From Trichopria drosophilae (lineage: Eukaryota > Arthropoda > Insecta > Hymenoptera > Diapriidae), in the NCBI GenBank assembly GCA_030407085.1, contig CM059583.1, positions 83,306,501 through 83,370,500 of the forward strand: a DNA stretch of 64,000 nucleotides, read 5' to 3'. The number at the start of each line of letters is the position of its first letter. The stretch's first letter is position 1. Of this stretch, positions 33,305-46,400 are shown in pieces. The position numbers were made by a program, and so were the translations under genes. A model generated the notes under the pieces. It worked only from the letters and a program-made list of their open reading frames with translations, had not been told where the DNA came from and did no database searches.

Positions 33305-33430
33305 TAATAAAGAATTTTATACTTGTACATTGCGAAATAATTTTCATCAAAACTTTTATATAATATTTTTAATTAAATTATTAATGAGTTGTAATTCTGC
33401 CGGAGTCTCCTTTCTAGCTATAGTTTGTCT
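33305..33430. repeat. Inverted repeat, right arm, part 2
   Basis: Reverse complement of 28679-28807. It completes the arm begun at 31655. Confidence 0.75.
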
Positions 33431-33577
33431 GTAAAATAAAAAATCATTAATTACAGATGTAACGAACGTATTTTCAGTAGTCAGAGTCCTCCTCCCCACA
33501 ACGGACCTCCTCATATCGGTCACCCCCACATCGGACTTTCGAATCCCTCTAGTATCTTTCTCGTCGAGATTTATCGT

Positions 33578-36500
33578 TCAAGCGGATCGAACACAACAGG
33601 GCAAGTGCGTTGCGTGCCAATGAAGAACGGTGTTTTTCAACAATAACCACACACCGTCTATTTTGACATAACGTTCAATATGTAAAGACGGTACATCTTT
33701 GCAAGTACTATCAGTTTCCCCATGTGTCCCATGTGACGGGGAAGACTGTTCCTCCAATAATGTTTGTACACTGAAAAAAATGTCCGGAAAATTACGACAT
33801 TGTTCAGATACAAATGTATCATAATTTTTCAAATGAGTGTTACTGAAATAATGATTTTTTTTTCGTTTAAAATTTAAGAAACCGTATCCGATATTTACCA
33901 AATATAAATTTATAATACAGATAAAGATAAAATTAAAATCCCGAAACTGTTACTTAAATTGTAGAAAGTCTGCAGCAGGACATTGTAGAAGAAGAAAACT
34001 CTGCACTACAATTGGAAAGAACAGGCGCAAATTATCATTGTTAATACTTCTCTAATTTTCTATGGAAATGGCACAGTAACCAGATCTTAAGATATGCCAC
34101 ACTCTCATAAACTTAAAAAACATGATTAGATAGAATCCCGTAATTTTCAACTCCAGACAAAATTGAGCAAATAAGAGTTCCAAATTGAACATCGACTGCG
34201 CCTTTACATAATTTCAAGCACAAGTGTTAATTTACTTATTTTACATAAAATGTTCATAGTCACATGCTATAAATGCACATCTGACACTGAATTACGCAAC
34301 AATGTACAACATTTTACCCGTGTTACACGTAAAACAAGTAAATTAACAGTTTTGCTTGAAAAGTTGGAAGAATGCAGTCGATGTCCAATTCGGCAACATT
34401 CTTTATTCGACTTTATCTCGAGTGAAAAGTTGTGAGAGGTAATATATTCAATTTTTTTCTAAGATTTTGAGAGTTTGGCATAACTCAAGGCCTGGTTATA
34501 ATAAGGATCACTACAGTCAAGAGTACATGCAAAGATTAGACCATTATTGTCGATGAAAGGATTATTAGTAGGTATGCGGGGGAAAACGTTACTTTCATGA
34601 ACGGGTATTATTTTGAGAAAGCGTAGGGACGAGCCTGCAAGATGGGGAGTAGGAGTTTGATAAAGTAGAAAGAATTGTTTTTAAAAAGGAATTGTTGAAA
34701 AAAGGATGTAAATACCAGGAAAGGGTAGAAAACGAATATTAATAATTAAACTTACCCAGATGCTTCACTGAAGCCATGGTATGCATTGGATATCGAAATA
34801 GCACCTGGTGCAGCCTCCTATAGGGATATATTAGCAATTCTGTAAAATGAATTTACAACTAATATTAGCATAATTCACACACGTTTTTTTTACATACAAA
34901 ACGGTCAAGAAAGTTGTTATTATCTAAGCTGGCTGAATTAAATTAACAAAAAATATTCACACAATTATGAACACAGATTTGTATTGCTTTCTTCTGTTGA
35001 CATCACAAAATGAAAAAACTAGAATTTGTTTAAGCGGATAATTCAAGTCGAGGATACATTAAAGGATTAGATAGCTTACATACGATGCGTTTTTAAAGCC
35101 AGTTAAGGATAAGGATAAAGGATTTGGAATTTTCCCCCGCTTTAATGACTTAGATGCCTATTCGCGGGTCGGCTCTCGGGTGGAGAGGTATAGGATGGAC
35201 AACACACAGACATTATATATGACGGAACAGGACAATACAACACCCCCCCAGAGCCAGTCCCCCCTACCCAATATCGGTACCACCAGCAGATTCGGCGGTC
35301 TGTGCCTTAGCGAACACGACGCGGGGCTTATCCCCTCTTTATCCGAGATAAGACCCACGACATACCGACCGCGGATAAGACGCTGACGGTACCAATAACT
35401 GCCGACGGGCGTCGGCAGCGGTCCCAAATTCGTACCTTCGCCCAGCAAAGTTCCCCGGTTATTCCACACTGGACATAAGCAGAGAAAATTGCACGGACGG
35501 GGATTCGAACTCGGGACCTTCGCGACGTTCAGTTCGGGCGGACTAAGACTGACGCCTCAGCCCGCACGACCATCACGCCGACGATTAAAGCCAGTTTACC
35601 ATGGAAAATTGTGAAAAAATCGAAATTTTTTTTTGTAAATCGCTAGGAAATACTCTCAGAAATAACATAGAATTAGTCCCGAAGGTCCGAACGACCGAAA
35701 AACAGGTATAAAAGCGGGGAGAGCGGAGTAGATTCATGGTGCAGTTATCAAAAGGCAGTAGCTACAGATATATTACATGGCTTCAAACATCCTTCGGCTT
35801 TCGATGAAGAAGTGAAAGATTTTTTAGAACCAATTTATGAGGAATTAACCGATGAAAAAGTGCTCGAGAGATGCTTAGGCGCTAATACTCAAAACAATAA
35901 CGAAAGTTATAATTCGTGTATTGGGAACAGAGCTCCTAAGCACAAGTTTGTTGGTAAACAAACAATTGAAATTGCTGCTTTTAGTGCTGCTTGCATTTCT
36001 AATTGAAGGTTTTTACCGATTTTGAAAGTTATGGAAGTTATGGGTGTTACAATCGGCCCGCAAGCAAGGCAGTACGCTGATAAAGTCAACGATAGGCGTG
36101 TTGATCGAGCCGAGCTTGAAGCGATGGAAACATCTAAATAGCAGCGGACTACAAGAAGAAACGCAAAAATCCTTGAAGATGACGCATATGAAGACCAGGC
36201 AGGAGTAGTGTACTAAGCCGGATTGGATATGTAAGTAAAAATCACTTTTTACAACGATATTTCACGAATAAAATAAAAAAAAAACTTTAAAAACTTTAAT
36301 CGCGTTTTTTTTCGAAACCATTTTATAACCGAAAGCATTTTACTCTTCAAAGACCTCTCTATGATCTGGACTAGGATCTAAAAAATTCATTGTTATTTAA
36401 GAAAGTTATGAACAATTAAAACTGAAAAAAAGGGTAAAAAAATTGAAAATGCCGCCATTTGTTTTTGGTTGGCAGTTTTTATTCTAGTTCACACGATCGC

Positions 36501-39500
36501 GAATGTTATACAGAATAAGAAACCATTTTCATTTATGCTTGCAGATAATTTTTGGATGAGAAATCATGTCATTAGTCCGGAAGAGGAGCGACTTTGAGCT
36601 GCCATTTTGAAAGCCGCCATTTTTACAAAAAAAATTACGCAAAAATATATTTTAATTGTTGATGACATGTATTTTAATATATAAAAAGTTCGATTTCCAA
36701 AAACGTTTTTTAGTTTGAATAAAATTTATTTCAAAAAAACATGAAATCCATGGTAACCTCGCCTTAAGAAATATTTTTATTATTTATATAGATCCTGTAA
36801 AAGTATTAGGAAAATGTATCCAGAATGTTGATCAGAAATTATCATTTCATTATTGATTTTGGCGCCAATAATTAAAAAAAGTGGCATTTATTAAACAGCA
36901 TCACTCAAGTCGAGTCTGTGTTGGAGGTTATGACAGCTGGACTGTCATCGAGAACCTGAATATAATTTGTAGAATGTACAGAGAGACAGAATTCTCATAG
37001 AGAATTTACATCAATCAAGTATGTAAATTTGTAAAGGAAAACAATTATATAAATAATATCATAAATGATTATTTTAAGAAGAGAATACGTTCCATCTGTA
37101 ATACTTTAGAAACAAAACATAACACTAGGATGTTCAAAAAAACGACTATTACTCCATATGTTCAAGGATTATCTGAAAAGTTAAAAAAACTATGACAGAC
37201 AAACATATTTGAATAGTGTTTAAACCTTTTGACACAAACAAAGCAAGCATAAATGCATATAAAGAGTCATTAGGTAACTTACATCATAGTAATATGGTTT
37301 ACATGATTAAATTCATACATTGTAATCCAGTATACACGGTGGGCCATTTTAATCGCCCCACCGGAATTTAGTGGAATCTATACTAGATAGAGAAAAATGA
37401 TTTAGACAAAATTTGAAGGGATGGAAAGGCTCATATAATGGTACCAAGGAGTTTCACCTTGAACGCGATTTTTAAGGTTATTTCAATGTCAACTAGGGTT
37501 TTTGTAATGGGAACGGTTATTTTTGTCCACGGATTTGAAAAGAGCGGAAAATTTTACGTTAAGTAAGATATGTATCAAAATTACCGCAATGACGTACAAA
37601 GGTCAAATTTGGAAATTTAACCTCTCCACTTGCACTTTCCAGAATATAAGACGAATACGTAAATATGATGCGCTACCCCGAAACAACGACGTGGACATAG
37701 TAAGTACTGTTCCTTCGGGGTGCTAGATTTAAATGAGTTCCCTTGCCTCTCGCTATTCGGGGTACTATACTAAGGTGAGTTCTCTCGCCTCTCACTATTT
37801 TCAAATCTATCAATTCAACCTCGGAGCAAATGTTGAATGTGGCCTCCATTTTCTTGAAAGCATAAAATCACACGCTCTTGGAAATGGCGTACGGTCCTGA
37901 GCAGAGTTGTTCTTGGAATTTCCGCGCATGCTTGGCGAATGCAATCCTGAAAGTTCGCTTTTGATTTGGGCTGTTTCAAAATCATCCCAGACAGCAGCGC
38001 GAGCTCACATAGATTACTTAATGGAACTCACTTTTACATTCCTTGTGAGTACTATTTGCGTCATCGAACTAGGAGTGGATCGTCACTCATACATGCGACT
38101 TGCTTTGTGAGGAATTTGCGTATGCGCAAATCACTAACATCGCAGAAGTGTTTATCTCAACGCCTATTGGTTAACTACCAAAACCATTCACCAATCATTA
38201 CAAGTATAACAAAATACTCATGTATGCGTAGAAGCGGAGATTTTTTGCGCAAGCGCAAGCCAGTTATTTTGTCCTCATTCAGTCCTTCTTAAATGCATTT
38301 AGAACCTTAAATAGTCCACTGAAAAAGTTGTCAAGGACAATAATATATAGTTTGAAATCAAATCAAATTTCACCTAAATTTATAACATGAATTTAAATTA
38401 ATTCTAACCTTAGCTTTCGATTTTCATAGCATTATCTACATTTTGTTAAGATGAAGAACAACTTTAAAGCAGCTTCATAATAATTTAATTCCAGTTTTAG
38501 AGCAATTTGATTATTGGACGCATTCCGACGGTTGAAAATAAAAGAAATTCAGAGTACAATTCAAGCCATTTATCATAAAAAAAGAGAGAATTAATCATTC
38601 ATTTTTAGCTGTTTTGCAACTTTTCTCTTTTTCACGATTCTTTGAGGTTTCGATTATTGTTTTATTACCCAATTAAAGGTGAAGCTCTAAAAATTGCTGA
38701 CTATCAACCCTGTGACATTGGGGATATGATAGCGATTTTTGGCCAATGTAGAATAATTATCGAGCTGCGTCAGGACTTTACGCATAAAGCTTTCCGGATA
38801 GACGACACCCAGAGCATAGGGCAATAAGTAGGTTAACTTGAAGAACTCGTGGTGGGCATATGGTCCGACAACGACGTCGCGTCGTTTACGATGAAAATGA
38901 TTCTCTTGTTGTCACTGTTCTTGCGATCGTTCAGTTTAATCCTCATATCAGCAGTTGCCGAGTTGAAAGAGACCTTGGTATTGGTATACCTAGAAGAACA
39001 TTCTTGAGAATTTTTAAAGACCTGAAATATCATGCTTGTCATATAAGATTAGTTTAGGAATTGCAGTATCGTCATTTTCAACAGCGAATTGTTTTCTGTC
39101 AATGGGCATTACAAATGAGCCACATTTTTTCAACTATGTACTTTTTTCTGATGAAGCTAAATTTCTAAGTGACGGAGAACTTAATAAGCATAACTGACAG
39201 ATACTGGTCGGATGCAAATCTTGATTGGCACAGAAGTGTGAATCATCAAAGACGTTGGAGCCTTATGGTATGGTGTGGAATCTTCAACCGGTATTTAATA
39301 GGCTCTTATTTTATCGAGGAAAATGTTAATCGCAATACCTATTTAGACTTGATCAGGGGTCAGTTACCTGAATTGATGGAAGATGTCGATTTAGGGATGC
39401 GGGGAAGAAAGTGGTTTCAGCCGGATGGTGCTGCACGTCATTTTGCGAGAATCGTTCATTCTTTCCTGAATGAAAATTACAATCGCTCATTCACCCGACC

Positions 39501-40377
39501 TCATATCCTTAAATTCTTATTTATGGGGATATTTGAAAAATATCATTTATGAAGAACATCCCACAACAAGAGCGAAATTTCAAAATCGCATTCGCCAAAC
39601 ATGCGCTGAAATTCCGATAAAAATTCTACCCAGCACCATACGCCCTATTCAAAGGCGTTTGATTTTATGCCTTCAAGCAAATGGAGACAACTTTGAAAAT
39701 TTGCTTCGAGGTTGAATAGATAAATTTCAAAATAGTGAGTAGTAATGGGACTCACCTTAATCTAGCGCCCGGAATAGTGAGAGGCGAGGGGACTGACCTT
39801 AATCCAGCATCCCGAAGGAAACAGTGCTTACTGCGTCCACGTCGTTGTTTCTGGGTATCGCTAAAAGTACGGTTTATATAGTTAAATTAACTCTCGAAAT
39901 TAGTGATGCCATTTCAAAAAGTCATTGAACATGAAGTAACCTCGAATATGCAGTTAAAAATCAACACAACATTACCGTTAATTTCCCTCTGGCCCTTTTG
40001 TGTCAATCATATTTACGTATTTGTCTTATGTTCTAGAAAGTACAAGTAGGGAGTTTAAATTCGCAAATTTTACCTTTGTTCGTCCTTGCGATAATTTTGC
40101 TGAACATCATTCTTAACGTAAAATTCTCTGCTCTTTTAAAATATCTTAATCACCTGAATTATATTTTCCATTACTTAATATTTAAAAATAATTGTTAAAA
40201 ACATTAATTTTCATTGGATTTGTTTTAATTTTCTTAAAATGCTCCTTTCTATATACACATTTAAATCCTCGTAAACGCTCTTCATTATTATTGGTTTCAT
40301 TCATATTTAATTACCTTGTACAAACAAAATACAGACATTCTAACTTAGTACCAGCTTATCTATTGCTTATCTAATGT

Positions 40378-40416
<39 letters not shown>

Positions 40417-43400
40417 TTATATTTTATTATTAAAATATTTTATATATAATATATTTTATAAATACATATTTTATATATATATATATATTTTTTTTAATTT
40501 TAAATGGCAAAATTTGTCATTTTTGTTGTTCTTAATTTTGTTTGTTCTTACATAGTTTTTATGTTAAAACTAAAATTTTTTATTTTAATACTCATAATAG
40601 GCTTTCAACAAACATTGGATTATTTTCAAAATTATTGAAATATCAACGGACTCAAACACTTATTATTCATACTCAGGTAATATCACAGATTTTTATATTT
40701 TTTCTTTTCTTTTTTAATTTTTCAGTCTGTATTAGATTTTTTATTTTTTCATCTATTGTAAATCATTATTTTTATATATTTTCATATTCTTTATGTTTCC
40801 ACTGAAAAACAAAAGGTAGCTCTACCGTTCCCGTCGGTAGTACCACCGGCTTTAACGGGTTACGCATACTTTACCGACCGTTTGGTGCTGCTTTCGGTCC
40901 CGAAAGGGAGCACACTCTTCCCTTCGCATAATCTGTGCATGAACTTAGTACATATACGATAGAGTTACACCGTGAAGTAGGACTGCAGGCTTTCGAAAAG
41001 GGACGTCTACCATACCTTTTCAAAGTACGATTCATTTCTGTTTATGTGAACAATATTCTGCTGTGGAAACATGGACATGTCCAATCTGATTCTTAAATTT
41101 TAACCCCCTTCATTAACCTGCATTTTTTGTATGAACATGTACATATTTGTCATAAAAAGACGAAATCATCTCTTAGAAAAACCCGAGTAATAATTTTCAA
41201 GGAAAAATTTTTTATTTTCAACGTGATTTGAAATTCTTACACCCTCCATCTCTTTGCTTACTTAACAAAGAGTACATGATATACATTTCGTAAATAGTAA
41301 GTATATTTATATTATCGTTTGCAAAATTCAGTACCCTACTGCAATGTAGAATTTATATTAAAACATTTATATTATAATCACAGTCAAATTCTGTTCGAAA
41401 ACTGCATACAATTGATTAACCGGATGTATTAACGCGTATTAGGTATATCCCCACGTGTAAGTAGCGCGAACGCGCAATCCTTAAGTAACCATATCCTACC
41501 GGCGATTTGAATCGGCTGCCCGACCAATTTGGGACCACTGCCGCCCCGAAGTCGATGGCCGATGATAGTACTCGTCAAGAAGCGGTAGAGCTACCTTTTG
41601 TTTTTCAGTGTAAATATTCATATTTAATGTGCTGGGATGAAGAAAATTTTAAAATTTATTCTCATAGAGTGTCATAAATTTGAGGAAGATTTAGAAGAAG
41701 GAGGTTGAAAGGCACAGCATTAGAGTTCCTTATACCATAAAGAATATTTTGAGAAAAGGAATGCAACAAGATGAATGTAATAACGTGGAAATGGAGTATT
41801 ACTGAAAGATACCTGTATGAATAAATTACCTTGCATGGCTGAGCTGCTGAAGTAATGGACACGAACAGAGAAAAAACGTCTATGTTGAATCGTTGTTGTT
41901 GCCGGCATCGTTTGGGTGTCATTGGCTGCTCTGAAACACGAATTACATATATTACAGAGAGTACATTTTTCTTGTTACATAGAAAAGTGTTTTTAAGAAT
42001 AGGTTCGGTTCGGTTAGGTTTATTATTCTAAAATATCGGGAACTTTGTCCCATGAAGCATGAATTCCGGCACTCGGATACAATTTTACAATGTTGTGTCA
42101 CACGATTATTAGGAAAGAGTTTTCGGTCTGATACACATCAAAACGGAAACAGACTATACAGAAGTAAAGGGTGTGGTTTTTTTAATATTAGGCGCTGGTA
42201 GAAACATACAATACAGCCTTAAAGTTAAATGCCGAGCATGAAATTTCTTCTTTAGAAGCACGCTTTCGCATAAGCATACAATGTTTCGTCGATTGAATGT
42301 CGTTACCGCAGAGTAAATTTATAAATTTTTTCTCTCATATTAGCGACTCTGAGAGGATCTCGGAAAAAAAACCATTTTCGGTTTATGGACTCAAAATCCA
42401 GACAAACCGGATTCCATTAAATTTCCATTAAATTCCATTAAAGGGCATTCTAGAAATATGCTTTAAGCAGATTGATACAACGCGCGTAAAACTCTTATAA
42501 ATTTCGTGCTCGCGCCTAAACTGAATAATTTCCTCCAAAGAAGAGCATGAGGAACGAGTCAAATGCCCGTTTAAAATCAACAAACAAGCTGTAAAGTTTC
42601 GATTTTGGATGGCGGAATGAGATTTGAATAATGCTACTACGAAACTGCACTACGAAAGCCGGATTGTTCCTCAGGCAGCAAACTTCCTTGGGTGGCCAAG
42701 TCAGTCAGACGCTTGCATAAAATCTGGGAGAAGATTTCAGAAAGAGCATTGGAAATCGCTTTTATTCTATAGTTTGCAGGATCTTCCCGCTAACCCTTCT
42801 TGCACATCATAAACGCGGACACACGAGCCCAACCCGAGGGGAATGCTTCGGAAAAGAATGTCGCATTAAAAATGTTTAATAGGTCGGAGAGCGAAGCGGA
42901 ATCTAAAAGCTTGTACAATTCAGCCGGTACAACTTGTACAATTCAGCCGGTAAGCCGACCAGTCCTATAGCTTTCCCAACCTTAAGAGACCTTATACTGT
43001 CGGCTAATTCCTTCATAATAAACTGGGCATCCAGCGAGGGAACTACGGCCTCCGGGAAAAGTTCCGGAGTAACATTCATCCGAGAAAATGTCGTTAAAAA
43101 GTACGTCCTAAAGGATTCCCCCGAAACCAAAGGTTCGACGCTGGGTCTCTTACGAAAAGTACGAAACGTTCTCCAGAAATCGGCAGAGTTATGTTTCGGC
43201 AAATTTATTTGCTATCTGATTAATATAAGCGCGTTTGTTAAAGCAAATTAGATCGAGTTAATCATTTTTTGTTGCGTTAAACACGAAAACCGTAGACTGG
43301 TTGTACTGATTCCTTTTCATCTTTGTTAGAGACAGTCTGAACTTTCTCCTTGCACAAGTGCACTCTTTATGAAACCAAACCTTATACGCGAACCTGGGTT

Positions 43401-46400
43401 TAAACGGTTTCCTTAAACTTGCATTTAAAATAATGACCTTTACGAAAAAGCTGCGAAGCGCCTCACAAAAGTTTACATAACCCATTTCATTAAATTGTAC
43501 ATCAGTAGGCTCATTTACTTGTACAAAGGTGTGTCTTAAAAGATTAACAAATTTGACAATCCCATTATTTGACCTCCAAAATTTGGCACTAGGCAGCTTC
43601 CTCAGTGGAGTAGATGACTGCCCCTGGTTAGAACGAGTGGTGGTTAAAAATGGAGACATACATACAAAAAGATGCTTGGAGCCATAGAGATCGTCCCCCG
43701 ACCTCAGATCGCAAACAAATGGCTCTGTTTCCGAGGAAGGTAAAGTGCGCTGGATTATCACTGGTAGTTCGCCCATTTAGTACAATGAAGTCATTTAAAG
43801 TCATAACAATATTCAAGAAACCCCCACGCCTGTTTCACGTCTCGTCGTGAGATTTTCTGCCGACGATGACTGCAGAAATTTCGAAAATATAAGAATCATA
43901 ATTACTACCTAAGGAGCCTATTCTGTAATTAAACTCGCCCGCGAGCACAAACATGCTATCGAGAAAGTCTGAATTAGGAGGTCAATAAAAAGAACCATTA
44001 ATTAAATTAACCGGAAAAGTATTGACGCGATAAAGATACAATTAGCAGAAATATATAAAATTACGTAATCAAATTCTTTCTTGTTCAGCGAGAGAAGGCC
44101 TCCACTACAGAGAGAAGATCACTGAAGAACCAGTATCGATATCTGTAATACGATCCGCATTCTCGCACGAAGTTTCGGAGAAATTAAATATACTAAAAGC
44201 GGAATAAAAGGAATTGTTTACAATATCATAAATACTGCGAGCATTCCAAAATGCCAATTTTATATTGGACGCGGGAGCACAGTCGTGCAGATTGGATGAT
44301 GTTGCCGATTTTGAGGAGTAGCATTGTGTCACAGTGGAAGGTCGATATAAATGACGGGATTTTGCTAGAAAGGGCGACGATTCAGAGATTCTTCCATTAA
44401 AAATTCTTTCAGTGTAGGCGAGCGACGCTGAGTAAACATCAAACTCCAATGTTAATTGTCAGAATCAACTGATGGCTTCGATTGAGACTGACTACGGGAT
44501 TGTTCATTAACCGACCGGTAAAGTCATGAGAGATAAAAATAATACCATAAAAATAGAGCGCTTGACATCCTCGGAGACTAGCTCCACTAATACCGTAGGA
44601 GGATTGTTCCTGATAATTCTTGCACTAGAGACTGAATTCGTAACAGCGAACTTGCTCAGTAAAAAAGTTTCCACATCGCCTTTAGGAGAGTTGGAGTGTA
44701 TGCTCAGGCCCGAGACAATCATGTTCTTTTTTTTTAAATCATTTTGCCTGAGATTCTACTCTGTCCGCCAATTTCTTCAGACATGATTCGTGCAGCTCCA
44801 CTTTTTTCTGCAGGATATTAATTCTGTTGGAAAATTTATTAATTTTTAATATCCAATGGTGTATTATTAACTAGGGCAATTTCTGTTCTACGGTCCCCAA
44901 TATCGGATCTTAAAGATTGCGTAGATTTTTCTATAGATACGAGAATAGTCTGCAGCAGCTTAGCCACATAGTCTTCAGAAACTATATCTTCGGACGTATT
45001 ATGTATGTCAGAAAAAGGTAGAGAAAATTCGGACTTCGAGCGTGAACGAAGAGACGACAGGGTTTTTAAGTCATCTGTTTCGATTGACGATTTTCGTTTT
45101 CAATTCGCCGTTACGTAATTGTCAAGCGATCCGGTATTACTTGCATCTTCTTGCCGTAGAAGGGCCACCGTGAGTGGAGACTTACGAGTGCTTGACTTGT
45201 CCGTCATATGCTGAAATTCGCAAGACTGGGAAGTGCTGCCGTCAGAATACCTGTAGCCGTAATTGAAGGCGGAATAGAAAACGAAAATTGCTGAATAGGC
45301 CAGCACTCGAGGAATGCCCACTAAATGCCGGAGCCTTACGTAAAAAATGCACTTTTGAAGCACAAAAAGAGCAAGTGAACGGCGGTAAAATGTACTTCGC
45401 TACCATCAGCACAAAACTTACATGTGGTGGGCTGGAATAGTTACGAGCTGCTATGGAATCCATTGGTTGATCTGTCAGAATGACGTCATCAGCACTAATA
45501 TTGAGCACATTCAACTGTCAACGGTCCGCTACACAAGAAAAATATAAAAATTCTCTTACTACCGGAACTAGGACTTGGAAAGAAAATAAATCCTCACAGA
45601 CTGTCTCCGAGTCATGTTACTTACCAGTCGCAAAGGAACCCCCGTGTTTTTAAGAATATTTATTCATTATTCTCAAGGAATGTACAAAAAGAATAAATAT
45701 TGGCAATAATGGTGAAAATAGATATTCATTATGATCGTAATTATAAATAAGAGGTTTTTAGTAAAGGGAATCTATTGAACGATTTGATAACCCGACTGTT
45801 GGTAAGGAGAATAATTCTGTGTGAAGGTGGATATATATGAAAACAATTCTGTCATGTAATGATTAAAGAAATTTTATACAAACGGACTGAACTGTTATGT
45901 ATATCTTAGATTGTATTGTGGAAAGGTTACTTTTAATGATGTTACAGCGTTTGTCACTTACCGGGACATAGTGCGAATTTGGTGAATTGGAAAATGACTA
46001 TAAAAAATGTGTACAAACTAGTGCTACAAGATATCATCAAAGACGGGCCAGGCGTTTCTGAAATACAAACTATTGGTATTTTCCTTTCTCCCTGTATGAA
46101 ACGTAACCTTTTTTATAAAACTTTAACAGAGCAGTGATCGGAAAGGACATGTATTGCACCTACAATTTTCTTTTTTAACGGAATTAATTAATGTGTGAAA
46201 GGGTAGAAAACGTTCGGATTTAAGAAAAGGACGCATTGGGCATTTGCAGTTAGCATAATTGTCGATTAGGACAATTGAAATTGTAGTACAATTGCTGGTC
46301 ACGCAGTAATAGTCCTGCTTATTCTCTTTTATGGGTTAAAAAATAATAATTAAAGACATGGTCTTATCGAAGTGGTTAAAAGAAATGTAAACGCGAAGAT

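Larger units (their letters stand above)
37335..40190 (+). mobile_element. Tc1/mariner element with inverted partial duplication
   Basis: The left end after TA reads CACGGTGGGCCATTTTAATC. The right end of the transposase gene and its 3' flank (about 39550-40160) are present a second time in inverted orientation at about 37500-37990, including the last coding codons. The inverted arms share GAGAGGCGAG..., AACAACGACGTGGAC and GAATTTTACGTTAAG phrases. The left arm has lost about 170 bp. The right boundary is approximate. Confidence 0.6.

Noticed and set aside
35158..35469. 103-codon minus-strand ORF
   Set aside because: It lies entirely inside the SINE body defined by the TSDs and Pol III boxes.
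40800..41610. Assignment to the CACTA superfamily from the CACTG end alone
   Set aside because: No 2-3 bp target duplication or transposase supports it.
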